Source: Sphingomonadaceae bacterium
GTDB lineage: Bacteria; Pseudomonadota; Alphaproteobacteria; Sphingomonadales; Sphingomonadaceae
NCBI GenBank assembly: GCA_021741065.1
Contig: JAIOYN010000004.1
Span: 1-50,648, forward strand
DNA: 50,648 nt
Direction: 5' to 3'
A model generated the notes under the pieces. The model was not told where the DNA came from. It saw only the letters and a list, made by a program, of their open reading frames with translations, and ran no database searches. Shown here one piece after another: positions 35,927 to 44,274 of the stretch; position 1 is the stretch's first letter, and every line of letters starts with the position of its first letter. A program made the translations under genes and the position numbers.

Positions 35927-37044
35927 ATGTCAACGCCCAAGCGCCGACAATAAGTGACACAGAAGTGATTGCAAGGGAATTGCCTGAGCAAAAGGCAGGC
36001 GAACGTTGGGTGTGGTCCGGAGATTTCGCCAGTGGTTATGCCCGCTCTGTTCTTGTCAATGCTGACACCGGCGAATATCTCGGCACAGTCGATACCGGCT
36101 GGTACGGTATCAAGCCCGACATTCCGAAGACTGGCGACGTTTTTTACAATCATGGTGTATTTATGGCACGCGGCTTTCGAGGGCAGCGTGTTGATGCCGT
36201 CGAGATTCTAAATCGTCATAGCTTGAATAAGGAAGGGGAGATTTTGGTTCCCCCTAAAATGGTTCGCGGCTGGCCAAATACCAATCATTCTGCATTAAGT
36301 GACGATGACCGCTTCCTCTTTCTACAATTTTTCACGCCGGCTTCGAGCATCGGTATAGTTGATCTTCAAGCGAGAAAATATGTCGGAGAGATAGAGACTG
36401 CAGGCTGCGCGCACATTATGGCGGCGGGTCCGCGTCGGTTCTTTTCGCTTTGTGGGGATGGATCTGCGCTTGCAGTCTCTATTGACGATCAAGGTCAGGA
36501 GGTGGCTCGCGAGAAGCTCCAAAAACTATTTAATCCTGACAAGGATCCTCTTCATGGAACTGGCGTCCGAAATGGCGATGACTGGTATTTTGTCACCGAA
36601 CTTGGTGATGTAAAGATAGTCGACGTCTCTGGCCAAATGTTACGGCAGAAGAAGGGGTGGAAGGCTGGTGAGCAGGCCAATGAAAGAGGCTGGGTGCCGG
36701 GAGAAATTCAGCAGAACTTAGCTTTCAATGGGCCAACAAATCAACTCTTCGTATTAATGGCGGATGCCAGTCTTGCTCCTAAAGGCGGAGGAACCGACTA
36801 TCATCGGCAGATGGGCACCGAGGTTTGGGTCTGGGATGCTGCAACGGCTACGCGAACTCGACGCATCAAACTCAAGGATCCACAAAATGCGATAGCCGTG
36901 AGCAACGACGAGCGTCCAAATCTTTACACGTCATCGACATGGGCTCCGAAACTAGATGTTATCGATCCCGAAAATGGTAGCGTTCTACGCTCAATTGTTG
37001 TCGGTTCAACGCCTACTTTGATCCAGCCAGTGACACGTCGATGA
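35860..37044 (+). CDS. mauB: TTQ amine dehydrogenase heavy (alpha) subunit
   Basis: The 394-residue protein has a signal peptide ending in AHVNAQA and a seven-bladed propeller body with the family segments LSDDDRFLFLQFFTPASSIGIVDL, GCAHIMAAGPRRFFSLCGDGS and DPQNAIAVSNDERP. It resembles methylamine and aromatic amine dehydrogenase heavy chains, which hold the TTQ-bearing light chain in the periplasm. The start at 35860 follows a GAAGGGGAA site; the frame is open upstream to 35773. It overlaps mauE by four bases. Whether the enzyme prefers methylamine, aromatic or other amines cannot be told from the heavy chain by eye. Confidence 0.87.
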   Translation: MRKLSASFGRTFGLALALGAAAHVNAQAPTISDTEVIARELPEQKAGERWVWSGDFASGYARSVLVNADTGEYLGTVDTGWYGIKPDIPKTGDVFYNHGVFMARGFRGQRVDAVEILNRHSLNKEGEILVPPKMVRGWPNTNHSALSDDDRFLFLQFFTPASSIGIVDLQARKYVGEIETAGCAHIMAAGPRRFFSLCGDGSALAVSIDDQGQEVAREKLQKLFNPDKDPLHGTGVRNGDDWYFVTELGDVKIVDVSGQMLRQKKGWKAGEQANERGWVPGEIQQNLAFNGPTNQLFVLMADASLAPKGGGTDYHRQMGTEVWVWDAATATRTRRIKLKDPQNAIAVSNDERPNLYTSSTWAPKLDVIDPENGSVLRSIVVGSTPTLIQPVTRR

Positions 37045-37589
37045 TCACCATAGAGCCTTCACTAGCTTGGGGATTGCGTATCGCAATGGTGGTCCTAATT
37101 GGTCTGGCTCTGCTTCATAAATTGCGTGCTCCATTAGAATTTAGGAGCGCGATGCAGGCATATTTAAGAAATACAGTATTGGATAAGGAAAGCATAGTGA
37201 GCTTCCTTAGCCTTACGGTGATCACTCTGGAGTTGGCGATCACCTTCTTGGTTGCTGTCGCTTGGTGGCCTCTCGTTGGGGCTGTTGCATTAGCAACGCT
37301 TTTCCTCATTTACGGGGTGGCAATGGCCGCAAATCTTTTGCGGGGTAATGCTCTTCTAGATTGCGGCTGCTCTTGGGGTGCGGATCGCCAACCAGCGACA
37401 TGGCATCGTGTCTGGGGTAACGCCGGACTGAGTGCGCTTTCCCTGCTGCTTGCAGTCCCCGTCGTTGAACGGCCTGCCAATAATATTGACCTCTTCGTTG
37501 CGGGCGCCTTCGCCGGTTTTGTAATCATTCTTTATGCGATCTCAAATCAGTTGATGGCAAATTCCGGACGTTTGGAGCAAAAACTATGA
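37041..37589 (+). CDS. mauE: MauE, membrane protein for amine dehydrogenase light-chain maturation
   Basis: The 182-residue protein has four membrane helices and the family motif DCGCSWG at residues 107-113. MauE and MauD are both needed for a stable light chain, MauE presumably passing reducing or oxidising equivalents for disulfide formation; this is known for methylamine dehydrogenase in Paracoccus. It overlaps mauB by ATGA and mauD likewise, so the three are translationally coupled. Confidence 0.9.
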   Translation: MITIEPSLAWGLRIAMVVLIGLALLHKLRAPLEFRSAMQAYLRNTVLDKESIVSFLSLTVITLELAITFLVAVAWWPLVGAVALATLFLIYGVAMAANLLRGNALLDCGCSWGADRQPATWHRVWGNAGLSALSLLLAVPVVERPANNIDLFVAGAFAGFVIILYAISNQLMANSGRLEQKL

Positions 37590-38224
37590 CCCAGACCTTA
37601 GCAGTAATCATCGCCCTGCAATGGATCGGACTCATCGGACTTGGGCTCGTTGTTCTCGGTCTCGCGCGACAAATCGGCGTTCTTCATAACAGGTTGGGTC
37701 CTGCCGGGGCACTAATGCTCAGTAAGGGTGTTAAGGTCGGCGAACCGAGCCCCAAGTTTCGGCTCCAATCGATAGAAGGCGGTGACGTTGTGCTGGGCGG
37801 GAGTGATGCTTCGGGGCAGTCTACGTTAGTCATGTTCGTTGCGCCTGACTGCCCAGTATGTGCAAGCCTGATCCCTACTATAAAGTCGATCGCCAAGGCT
37901 GAATCTGGGCGTACCCGTGTAATTTTTGCAAGTGATGGCGACCCCGAAAAGCACCGTCGTTATCGCGCTGAGAAGGATATTGAGGGAATGCCCTATGTTC
38001 TTTCTGGGCAGCTCGGCATGACTTATTCGATAGGGAAACTGCCTTATGCTGTGTTGATCGATCAAGACGGGATTATTGCCAGCCAAGGTCTCGTCAACAC
38101 CCGAGAACATATCGAAAGCCTGTTTGAGGCTCATCGCATGAAGATTGCCACAATCCAGGACTACCTGGCGTTGAAGAATGATGGTGAAGATCGTCGCGAC
38201 AATTCGGTATTACAAACATATTGA
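37586..38224 (+). CDS. mauD: MauD, thioredoxin-like disulfide factor
   Basis: The 212-residue protein has one N-terminal membrane anchor (residues 5-28) and a periplasmic thioredoxin-like domain with the redox motif CPVC at 89-92 (VMFVAPDCPVCASLIP) and the cis-Pro region GKLPYAVLID. It is thought to help form or isomerise the many disulfides of the light chain. The mauA gene begins 13 bases after its stop. Confidence 0.92.
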   Translation: MTQTLAVIIALQWIGLIGLGLVVLGLARQIGVLHNRLGPAGALMLSKGVKVGEPSPKFRLQSIEGGDVVLGGSDASGQSTLVMFVAPDCPVCASLIPTIKSIAKAESGRTRVIFASDGDPEKHRRYRAEKDIEGMPYVLSGQLGMTYSIGKLPYAVLIDQDGIIASQGLVNTREHIESLFEAHRMKIATIQDYLALKNDGEDRRDNSVLQTY

Positions 38225-38237
38225 GCGAGGGGTCATT

Positions 38238-38759
38238 ATGAACTGGTTTGACAAGCTTTTCCTTTCTTCCGCTTCGAAGCTAGCCGCCGAAACTTCGCGT
38301 CGTAGCTTCATTGCGAAGCTGGGTGTTGTCGCGGCAGGTGGCATGGTGCTTCCATTGCTTCCGGTCGCTCGTTTTGGCCAAGCGCACGCCGCAATTCCTG
38401 ATGGCGTGCCGGCTGGCTGGAATGATGATAAGACGTGCGATTATTGGGCCAACTGTGCAACCGATGGCTGGCTTTGCAGTTGTTGCGGTGGGACATCAAC
38501 AGATTGCCCGCCTGGATCGCAACCTTCACCCATTGCTTGGGTTGGTACGTGTTTAAACCCGGGCGACGGCAAGGCCTATGTCGTTCAGTATAACGATTGC
38601 TGTGGTCTATCGGCATGCGGCCGCTGTTTCTGCAACAGAAACGAAGGTGATACGCAAAAGTATCGGCCTCAAAAATCTAACAGCGTTACTTGGTGTTATG
38701 GTGGTGTGGATTCAACGTACCATTGTACAGTCCAAAGAGTTATTGCCCTAGCGGAATAG
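38238..38759 (+). CDS. mauA: TTQ amine dehydrogenase light (beta) subunit
   Basis: The 173-residue catalytic subunit has a long Tat leader (SRRSFIAKLG at 20-29, cleavage near HAA at 50-52). Trp 101 (PIAWVGTC) and Trp 152 (VTWCYGG) sit 51 apart, exactly as the two Trp residues that form TTQ in the Paracoccus enzyme, and the catalytic Asp (YNDCCG, Asp 120), Asp 76 (ATDGW) and Thr 164 (TYHCT) are at matching positions. All twelve standard cysteines are present plus two more, Cys 83 and Cys 127, which could form a seventh disulfide. The start at 38238 follows GAGCGAGGGG; upstream extension into mauD is not needed. Confidence 0.93.
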   Translation: MNWFDKLFLSSASKLAAETSRRSFIAKLGVVAAGGMVLPLLPVARFGQAHAAIPDGVPAGWNDDKTCDYWANCATDGWLCSCCGGTSTDCPPGSQPSPIAWVGTCLNPGDGKAYVVQYNDCCGLSACGRCFCNRNEGDTQKYRPQKSNSVTWCYGGVDSTYHCTVQRVIALAE

Positions 38760-38762
38760 TCT

Positions 38763-39206
38763 ATGTCTCGCCTTGTGTTCCCCTTTGCAGCTTTGATTAC
38801 CTGCGCTGTGCTTACAATCACAGCCGCGACAGGGGCGGCGCGACAACGCGACGATCCTGAGTTCCTTTATGAATTGCACTGTTCGGGATGCCACAAGCGT
38901 GACGGTTCAGGTCAAGGGACGTTCATCCCACGTTTGCAAGGCCAGGTCGCGCAGTTTTTGCATAGACCAGGTGGAAGAGAGTTCCTTATTCAAGTGCCGG
39001 GTGTTTCACAGTCGATGCTGAGCGACAAACAAGTAGCACAGGTGACGAATTGGGCTTTGGTTCGATTTGACAGCGAAAACATGCCTGTAAATTTTGAACC
39101 AATTACAGAAAAAGAAGTCGCTGCGCTGAGGCAGAAGCCACTTTCAGATGCCAGTAGGGTGCGCGCTAAAGTGCTAGCCGGGGCTGGCAAGCAGCATGAC
39201 CATTGA
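38763..39206 (+). CDS. Exported mono-haem c-type cytochrome
   Basis: The 147-residue protein has a signal peptide (about 1-26) and one haem-binding motif CSGCH in the mature N-terminus, followed by GQGTFIPRLQGQV. A C-terminal His-rich tail (GKQHDH) is present. It begins four bases after mauA. Amine dehydrogenase operons of the aromatic type carry a small cytochrome gene after the light chain, so this is a plausible electron acceptor or accessory factor. It is not a di-haem MauG: only one CxxCH is present. Confidence 0.85.
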   Translation: MSRLVFPFAALITCAVLTITAATGAARQRDDPEFLYELHCSGCHKRDGSGQGTFIPRLQGQVAQFLHRPGGREFLIQVPGVSQSMLSDKQVAQVTNWALVRFDSENMPVNFEPITEKEVAALRQKPLSDASRVRAKVLAGAGKQHDH

Positions 39207-39217
39207 AGGGAACTGAC

Positions 39218-39613
39218 ATGAATCGAGCTCTAGTATCAGCAGCAATTGTCGGAATTGCGGTAACGATCGGAATTGGCTTGCCAGAAACGCGAACCTTAGC
39301 GGCCTCGGCTAAAACAACACCTCCTCCTCCCGCGTTTCAGGCATGCGCGGCATGCCATACGATTTCAAATGATCGAGCAAATGGGATGGGACCGAACTTG
39401 CGTGGCATCTTTGGGCGACGTGCTGCTACCGTACAGGGATTCAATTATTCTAATGCGATGAAACGTTCTAAAATCATATGGAATGCAAGCGAAATCGATG
39501 CGTTCATCGCTAACCCGCGTGCCAAAGTGCCGGGTAATTCTATGGCCTATGTTGGTATGAAGAACGAAGCTCAACGTGCGCAAGTTGTCAGTTATCTTAA
39601 GTCACTAAAATGA
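39218..39613 (+). CDS. Class I cytochrome c (cytochrome c2-like)
   Basis: The 131-residue protein has a signal sequence, haem motif CAACH (FQACAACHTIS), the conserved GPNLRGIFGRRAA loop and the distal Met ligand in KVPGNSMAYVG, as in mitochondrial-type cytochrome c/c2. It would carry electrons in the periplasm from the quinoproteins to the terminal oxidase. ATG 39218 has AAGGGA before it; the TTG at 39203 is less likely. It is the last gene of the amine dehydrogenase operon, 11 bases behind the previous cytochrome. Confidence 0.9.
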   Translation: MNRALVSAAIVGIAVTIGIGLPETRTLAASAKTTPPPPAFQACAACHTISNDRANGMGPNLRGIFGRRAATVQGFNYSNAMKRSKIIWNASEIDAFIANPRAKVPGNSMAYVGMKNEAQRAQVVSYLKSLK

Positions 39614-39815
39614 AATAGTCAGAGATATAAAATTCAATAATATCGCCAAAAGAGTGTTTTTGTTTAAAAGAAATTAATCTCGGAAGATGCTATAAATGCT
39701 TTTTGTCTCCTTAAAAGTACCTGACTATTCGGTATTATTTAAACAAAAAATGGTTACGAAATCTACTAGCTAGGTCACGATCATCTATAATCTCGATAGT
39801 TGCGCTTAGCCGAAT

Positions 39816-39850
39816 GGGCGGTCGGTTTCAGGATTGATCGTCCCGCCCAA
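39816..39850. terminator. Hairpin between convergent cytochrome and crotonase genes
   Basis: A seven-base GC-rich stem TGGGCGG / CCGCCCA spans 39816-39850, ten bases from the crotonase stop. It could end transcription of the crotonase gene. Further left, a 12-base inverted repeat of TTTTTGTTTAAA (39657-39668 and 39738-39749) lies in a very AT-rich stretch after the cytochrome gene. Confidence 0.4.
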
Positions 39851-39860
39851 TCACCGACAA

Positions 39861-40649
39861 TCAGCTCGCCTTCACATTTTGACGTGCGCGTATTGCGGCC
39901 ACGGCCGCACGGTGTTCCTCAGTCTGGCTCGACATGCCTTCATAGGCGATGCCCGTATCCATGATGGTTCCTGCCAATTGCTTGAGACCGGTGTTTATTG
40001 TGGCCTTGCTCCAGCGGATTGCATTAGTTGCACCATTTGCAAGTCGGTTTGCCCAAGTATTGACCATGTCATCGAGTTCCGAGGCGGGAACGGCAAAGTT
40101 AATTAAGCCCATTTGCTGCGCTTCTCCAGCATTGATGAGGTCGCCGGTTAGCAGATACTGCTTTGCTCGGGCGTAGCCGATCAGTTGCGGCCAGATCAGT
40201 GCTCCTCCATCTCCTGTTACTAGGCCGACACGGACATGTGGGTCGCCTATGCGGGCACTATCGTTGGCAATGATGATATCGCAGAATAGGGCAAGTGTGG
40301 CGCCTAATCCCACGGCGTCGCCGTTCATTCGACAAATGATTGGTTTGTCGCAGTCGAGAATGCAGTTAATGATAGTCCGAGCCTCGCGTAGGACTGTGTT
40401 GAATGTGCTCGGATCGCGAATACACTCTTCCATGAATTCTAGATCGCCGCCAGCGCAGAACGCCTTGCCTGCACCTGTAAGGATAATAACGTCGCTTTCC
40501 TCATCGGCGGTTATTTCGGCAAATACCCGGGCAATTTCACGATGTGGTTCCCGTGCGATAGCGTTCAAGCTCTCAGGATTGTTGAGTGTTACAGTTAGAA
40601 TTCTGCCATTCCGCTTAAATTTTAGGAAGTTGTAACTGCTGAAGTCCAT
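39861..40649 (-). CDS. Crotonase-fold enoyl-CoA hydratase/isomerase, non-canonical active site
   Basis: The 262-residue protein is a crotonase (oxyanion motif AFCAGGDLEFM near 65-74, NGDAVGLGATLALFCD, GLVTGDGGALIWPQLIG). The two Glu residues of classical enoyl-CoA hydratase are replaced: Thr 118 in GLGATLA and His 138 in GDPHV. The GDPHV-GDGG form recurs in a subgroup of uncharacterised crotonases. It may therefore isomerise, hydrolyse or decarboxylate rather than hydrate. The start at ATG 40649 has AGGAGGG; the frame opens at 40691. It is divergent from the CoA-transferase gene. Confidence 0.87.
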   Translation of the reverse strand: MDFSSYNFLKFKRNGRILTVTLNNPESLNAIAREPHREIARVFAEITADEESDVIILTGAGKAFCAGGDLEFMEECIRDPSTFNTVLREARTIINCILDCDKPIICRMNGDAVGLGATLALFCDIIIANDSARIGDPHVRVGLVTGDGGALIWPQLIGYARAKQYLLTGDLINAGEAQQMGLINFAVPASELDDMVNTWANRLANGATNAIRWSKATINTGLKQLAGTIMDTGIAYEGMSSQTEEHRAAVAAIRARQNVKAS

Positions 40650-40816
40650 GTGATTTACCCTCCTGACCGTGCATCGGTATACTTGGCACATAAAAGTGAT
40701 AATGTGTTAGAAAATGATGTGAAATGTACCCTATATATAAGAATAAGATACATTCAAATGATTCGAATTTATGTTCGAAAATAGTTGTCTGATTTAAAGG
40801 AAAGAGGGGGAAATGC
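40650..40816. promoter_or_regulatory. Divergent promoter with two TTCGAA sites
   Basis: This AT-rich 167-base region separates the crotonase and CoA-transferase genes. TTCGAA occurs at 40762-40767 and 40774-40779, 12 bases apart, and a looser ATTCAAATGATTCGAAT lies across 40752-40768. These are plausible operator sites for the TetR protein encoded at 42134. Confidence 0.45.
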
Positions 40817-42043
40817 ATGGAGTATCCTGAAGCAAAGGGCGGAACAAAGGTCGCGCCGCTTCGCGGTGTTCGTGTGGTAGACCTCAGCCGCTTTGTCGCT
40901 AGCCCTTATTGCGCTTCTATCCTTGCGGATCTGGGGGCCGAGGTAATTCGGGTTGAGCCTGCCCTGGGCGGGGAAGACCGAGGCCTAGTTCCTGTCGGTG
41001 GAGGACCAGGCGGCGCTTTGTTTTTGCAGGTGAATCGAAATAAGAAATCGCTTGCGTTGGATATCCGGAAGCCTCGGGCACGTGCTTTGCTCGATCGGTT
41101 GATTGCTACTTGCGATGTCGTGGTGACAAATATGCCAGTGCAGACGCTGGCGCAGCAAAAGCTAAACTATACGGAGCTATGCAAGATAAAGCCGGACATC
41201 ATCGCTGCCAACACAACTGCATTCGGAACGCTAGGTTCTATTAGCATGCGCGGGGGCTTTGACGGGCTAGGGCAGGCGATGAGTGGCGCTGCTTATTTGG
41301 CCGGTTCAGAGGAAGGTCCGCGTCGAGCCGGTTGTTCGTATGTTGATTATGGCACTGGCCTAGCTCTTGCCGTTGGAGTGCTGGCGGCACTAATGCACCG
41401 CAATGCTACAGGCGAGGGGCAGGAACTCCATTCATCGCTGATGACGACGGCGCTAACCTTTACCAATGGCTGGCATATTGAAGCGGCCGTGGCGGGTATA
41501 GATCGTGCCCCCTTTGGCAATCTTAGCCCCAATTCAGCTCCTTCGGACATTTATCAAGCGGCGGACGGACATGTTGTCGTGCAGGCAATTGGTTCGCGTA
41601 TGTTTGCCAGTTGGGCTCATCTCGTTGGACGTCCTGACCTTTTGGAAGATCAACGTTTTACCTCAGATTCTGAGCGCGGACGGCATGGGACGTTTTTATC
41701 ATCGGTCATGCAAGAATGGATAGCTAATCAAACTGTTGCCGATGTGGTGCATTCACTTACTGAAAATGGCATACCTTGCGGACCGGTCTATTCGCCGAAG
41801 CAGCTGCTAGAAGATGAATTGGTATTAGAATCAGGTGTGTTTACACCTGTTGACGTTCCGGGGGTCTCAAACTCTGTTCCGCTCGTCCGGCCTATTGTTG
41901 AATTCGCTGGTTGTGACGTGTCAATTCGAGAGGCGGCTCCTTCCGTCGGCGCGCAAACGCGAGTTATACTTGCTGATCTTGGCCTTTCGGAAGAGGACAT
42001 CGAAGCATTGATCGACGCTCGCATTGCAGCGGTACCGGCTTGA
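40817..42043 (+). CDS. Family III CoA-transferase (CaiB/BaiF)
   Basis: The 408-residue protein has the family start LRGVRVVDLSRFVASPYCASILADLGAEVI split over residues 15-44, and the active-site Asp at 177 (SYVDYGTG) that forms the aspartyl-CoA anhydride. It moves CoA from an acyl-CoA product to a new acid, an ATP-free alternative to the ligase at 20222. A GAGGGGG site precedes ATG 40817. The TetR gene and a further acyl-CoA dehydrogenase follow in the same direction. Confidence 0.92.
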   Translation: MEYPEAKGGTKVAPLRGVRVVDLSRFVASPYCASILADLGAEVIRVEPALGGEDRGLVPVGGGPGGALFLQVNRNKKSLALDIRKPRARALLDRLIATCDVVVTNMPVQTLAQQKLNYTELCKIKPDIIAANTTAFGTLGSISMRGGFDGLGQAMSGAAYLAGSEEGPRRAGCSYVDYGTGLALAVGVLAALMHRNATGEGQELHSSLMTTALTFTNGWHIEAAVAGIDRAPFGNLSPNSAPSDIYQAADGHVVVQAIGSRMFASWAHLVGRPDLLEDQRFTSDSERGRHGTFLSSVMQEWIANQTVADVVHSLTENGIPCGPVYSPKQLLEDELVLESGVFTPVDVPGVSNSVPLVRPIVEFAGCDVSIREAAPSVGAQTRVILADLGLSEEDIEALIDARIAAVPA

Positions 42044-42133
42044 CCTCGGTGCGGACACTCGACTAGCCACAAGATGAGGCTCTTGACCAAGGGCCGGTCT
42101 TATCCGCCGCTTGATAGAGATAGGTAGGGCGCA

Positions 42134-42784
42134 ATGCCAACTAAATCGTTGCTCGACCGCAAGGCTGCCGGCTCAACAATCAAGAAGATGAAAGCCACCC
42201 TTTCGCGTGAACGCGTTTTGAAAACGGCGGCACAAGTTTTTGCGGAGAAGGGCTATGCGGGGACCACAATGCGTGTAGTCGCGGAGCGCGCAGGTCTGCA
42301 AGCAGGCAGTTTGTATTATCACTATCGCTCGAAGGAAGAGTTGATTGAAGCCGTTTTATCAATGGGCTTGCGAGGTGTAGCCGATTCGGTAAGGCTCGCT
42401 GTGGCTGCGGTGCCGGAAACCGCATCGGCCCGTGAACTTATAGACACTGCAATCATAGCTCATCTTACCAGTCTGCTCGAATACGGCGATTATGCCTTGG
42501 CTTCCCGACGGCTATTAGGGCAGGTTCCACCCCGCATCCGGCGCAAACATATCGATCTGCGCGACGAGTATGGTGATTTTTGGTTAGCGCTGCTTGAAAC
42601 GGCATTAGGGTCAGGTGAACTGCGCCCAGGGGTCGATCTCCATCTGGCGCGGGCATTCACGTTGGGTGCATTGAATTATGCATTAGAGTGGTATCGCCCT
42701 GGCGGAAAGCCATTGGAGGAGATTGGCAGTGAGTTTTCCCTGATGATCTGCGACGGCATTTTCTCCCGTCGGTTGTCCGAATGA
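42134..42784 (+). CDS. TetR-family transcriptional regulator
   Basis: The 216-residue protein has a standard TetR helix-turn-helix (RVLKTAAQVFAEKGYAGTTM, then RVVAERAGLQAGSLYYHYRS) and a C-terminal domain with the HxDL-DEYGDFW pattern common in regulators of acyl-CoA pathways (KstR2/FadR-like). It follows the CoA-transferase by 90 bases and precedes an acyl-CoA dehydrogenase, so it probably represses this end of the island in response to an acyl-CoA, which is inference. Confidence 0.87.
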   Translation: MPTKSLLDRKAAGSTIKKMKATLSRERVLKTAAQVFAEKGYAGTTMRVVAERAGLQAGSLYYHYRSKEELIEAVLSMGLRGVADSVRLAVAAVPETASARELIDTAIIAHLTSLLEYGDYALASRRLLGQVPPRIRRKHIDLRDEYGDFWLALLETALGSGELRPGVDLHLARAFTLGALNYALEWYRPGGKPLEEIGSEFSLMICDGIFSRRLSE

Positions 42785-42825
42785 CCTTTTCTGCCAATCG
42801 TCAATTAGCGCCATCACACAGATAG

Positions 42826-42878
42826 CCTGATCCGGCAATCAGGATCCCTTCCGATTGAATTTAATCTAACATTGATTA
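42826..42878. promoter_or_regulatory. Hairpin and inverted repeat upstream of the acyl-CoA dehydrogenase gene
   Basis: CCTGAT-CCGGCA-ATCAGG (42826-42843) forms a six-base stem, and TAATC-N7-GATTA (42862-42878) is a second inverted repeat. The first may end the TetR transcript; the second is a possible operator for the gene at 42917. Confidence 0.4.
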
Positions 42879-42916
42879 GGCCAGTTGCAGCTTTGGTCAT
42901 CAAGGAGGGCAATCCC

Positions 42917-44083
42917 ATGTGGTATAGCGACAAAGACGCTCATCGCGAGATCCAGTCGAGCATCGAGCGTATCTGCCAGAACTTTGGCGACGACTACTGG
43001 TTGCAAAAGGATCAGGAAGGCACATTTCCCCACGAATTCCATCGTGCAATTGCTGAAGGTGGCTGGTTAGGGATCGCGATGCCGGAAGAATACGGCGGGA
43101 GCGGTCTTGGCATCACGGAAGCGGCGATCATGATGCGCGGTATTTCGCAGTCAGGCGCTGGCATGTCGGGGGCATCTGCCGTTCACATGAACATCTTTGG
43201 TCTGCAACCTGTCGTTGTTTTTGGTACAGTCGAGCAGAAAGCGAGGATGCTTACTCCTCTCATTCAGGGAAAAGAAAAGGCATGTTTTGCGGTAACTGAG
43301 CCGGATGCAGGGTTGAATACCACACAGATTAAGACTCGGGCGGCACGTAATGGCGATAAATATAATATTACGGGACAGAAAATTTGGATCTCGACTGCCC
43401 AAGTGGCCGACCGAGCTTTGATTTTAGCGCGTACCAGCGAAACGGATGGCGGTCGCGGTAAGACTTCTGGTCTTAGTTTATTTTACACTCCGCTTGATCG
43501 CAGTCGGATCGAAATTCGTGAAATCCACAAAATGGGGCGTGCCGCTGTCGACTCAAACATGCTCTTTTTTGACGGGATGGAAGTTCCCGCCGAAGACCTG
43601 ATTGGGGAAGAAGGTGCAGGGTTCAAGCAGATCTTACATGGCCTGAATCCAGAGCGTATACTGATCGCATCCGAGGCTGTCGGCTTGGGGCATGCTGCCT
43701 TGCGTAAAGCCTGTGCTTATGCACGGGAGCGTATAGTATTTGATCACCGGATCGGTGAATATCAGTCCATCCAGCACCCGCTGGCTAAGTGTTGGATGAA
43801 CTTGGAAGCATCTTGGCTGATGGTCATGCGTGCAGCTGAGCTTTATGATGCGGGACTGGAATGTGGAGCAGAAGCTAATTCCGCCAAATATTTAGCTGCC
43901 GAAGCGGCATTTGCAGCATGCGAGGCTGCGATTTTGACTCACGGCGGCATGGGCTACTCGGCAGAATATCACGTCGAGCGCTATTTGCGCGAAAGCTGGA
44001 TTCCGCGCATCGCGCCAGTAAGCGCACAGATGATTATGAACTTTGTTAGCGAAAAGGTGCTAGATTTACCTAGATCTTATTGA
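42917..44083 (+). CDS. Acyl-CoA dehydrogenase (isovaleryl-type active site)
   Basis: The 388-residue protein has the FAD motifs CFAVTEPDAGLNTT and ITGQKIWISTA, and the catalytic Glu 246 in GLNPERILIASEAVG, the isovaleryl-CoA dehydrogenase position. The C-terminus HGGMGYSAEYHVERYLRES is standard. ATG 42917 has a strong AAGGAGGG site; the frame opens at 42872. It is the last catabolic gene before base composition and gene content change, so I place the right boundary of the island after it. Confidence 0.9.
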   Translation: MWYSDKDAHREIQSSIERICQNFGDDYWLQKDQEGTFPHEFHRAIAEGGWLGIAMPEEYGGSGLGITEAAIMMRGISQSGAGMSGASAVHMNIFGLQPVVVFGTVEQKARMLTPLIQGKEKACFAVTEPDAGLNTTQIKTRAARNGDKYNITGQKIWISTAQVADRALILARTSETDGGRGKTSGLSLFYTPLDRSRIEIREIHKMGRAAVDSNMLFFDGMEVPAEDLIGEEGAGFKQILHGLNPERILIASEAVGLGHAALRKACAYARERIVFDHRIGEYQSIQHPLAKCWMNLEASWLMVMRAAELYDAGLECGAEANSAKYLAAEAAFAACEAAILTHGGMGYSAEYHVERYLRESWIPRIAPVSAQMIMNFVSEKVLDLPRSY

Positions 44084-44274
44084 ACAGAACGATACCCAAA
44101 TTTCTTCGACGCAACATTGAAATCGCACCGAAGCGCAGAAACAATGCAATTGGATTGAAGCTTGAGTTGAAATGCTGATTTTCAGTCCAAGCTGCTGTCT
44201 CTTTTCTCTACTGTGTGCCGTTAGATAATTGTAAAATCTTATCGGATAGTTCGGCTGTAACAGGGGGTGCCGAC

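Noticed and set aside
38763-39206. First cytochrome as a candidate MauG
   Set aside because: MauG has two haem motifs and about 350 residues; this protein has one CxxCH and 147 residues.
39657-39749. 12-base inverted repeat with a 69-base loop after the cytochrome gene
   Set aside because: The arms are pure AT-rich runs in a very AT-rich stretch, so they could arise by chance and would make a weak stem.
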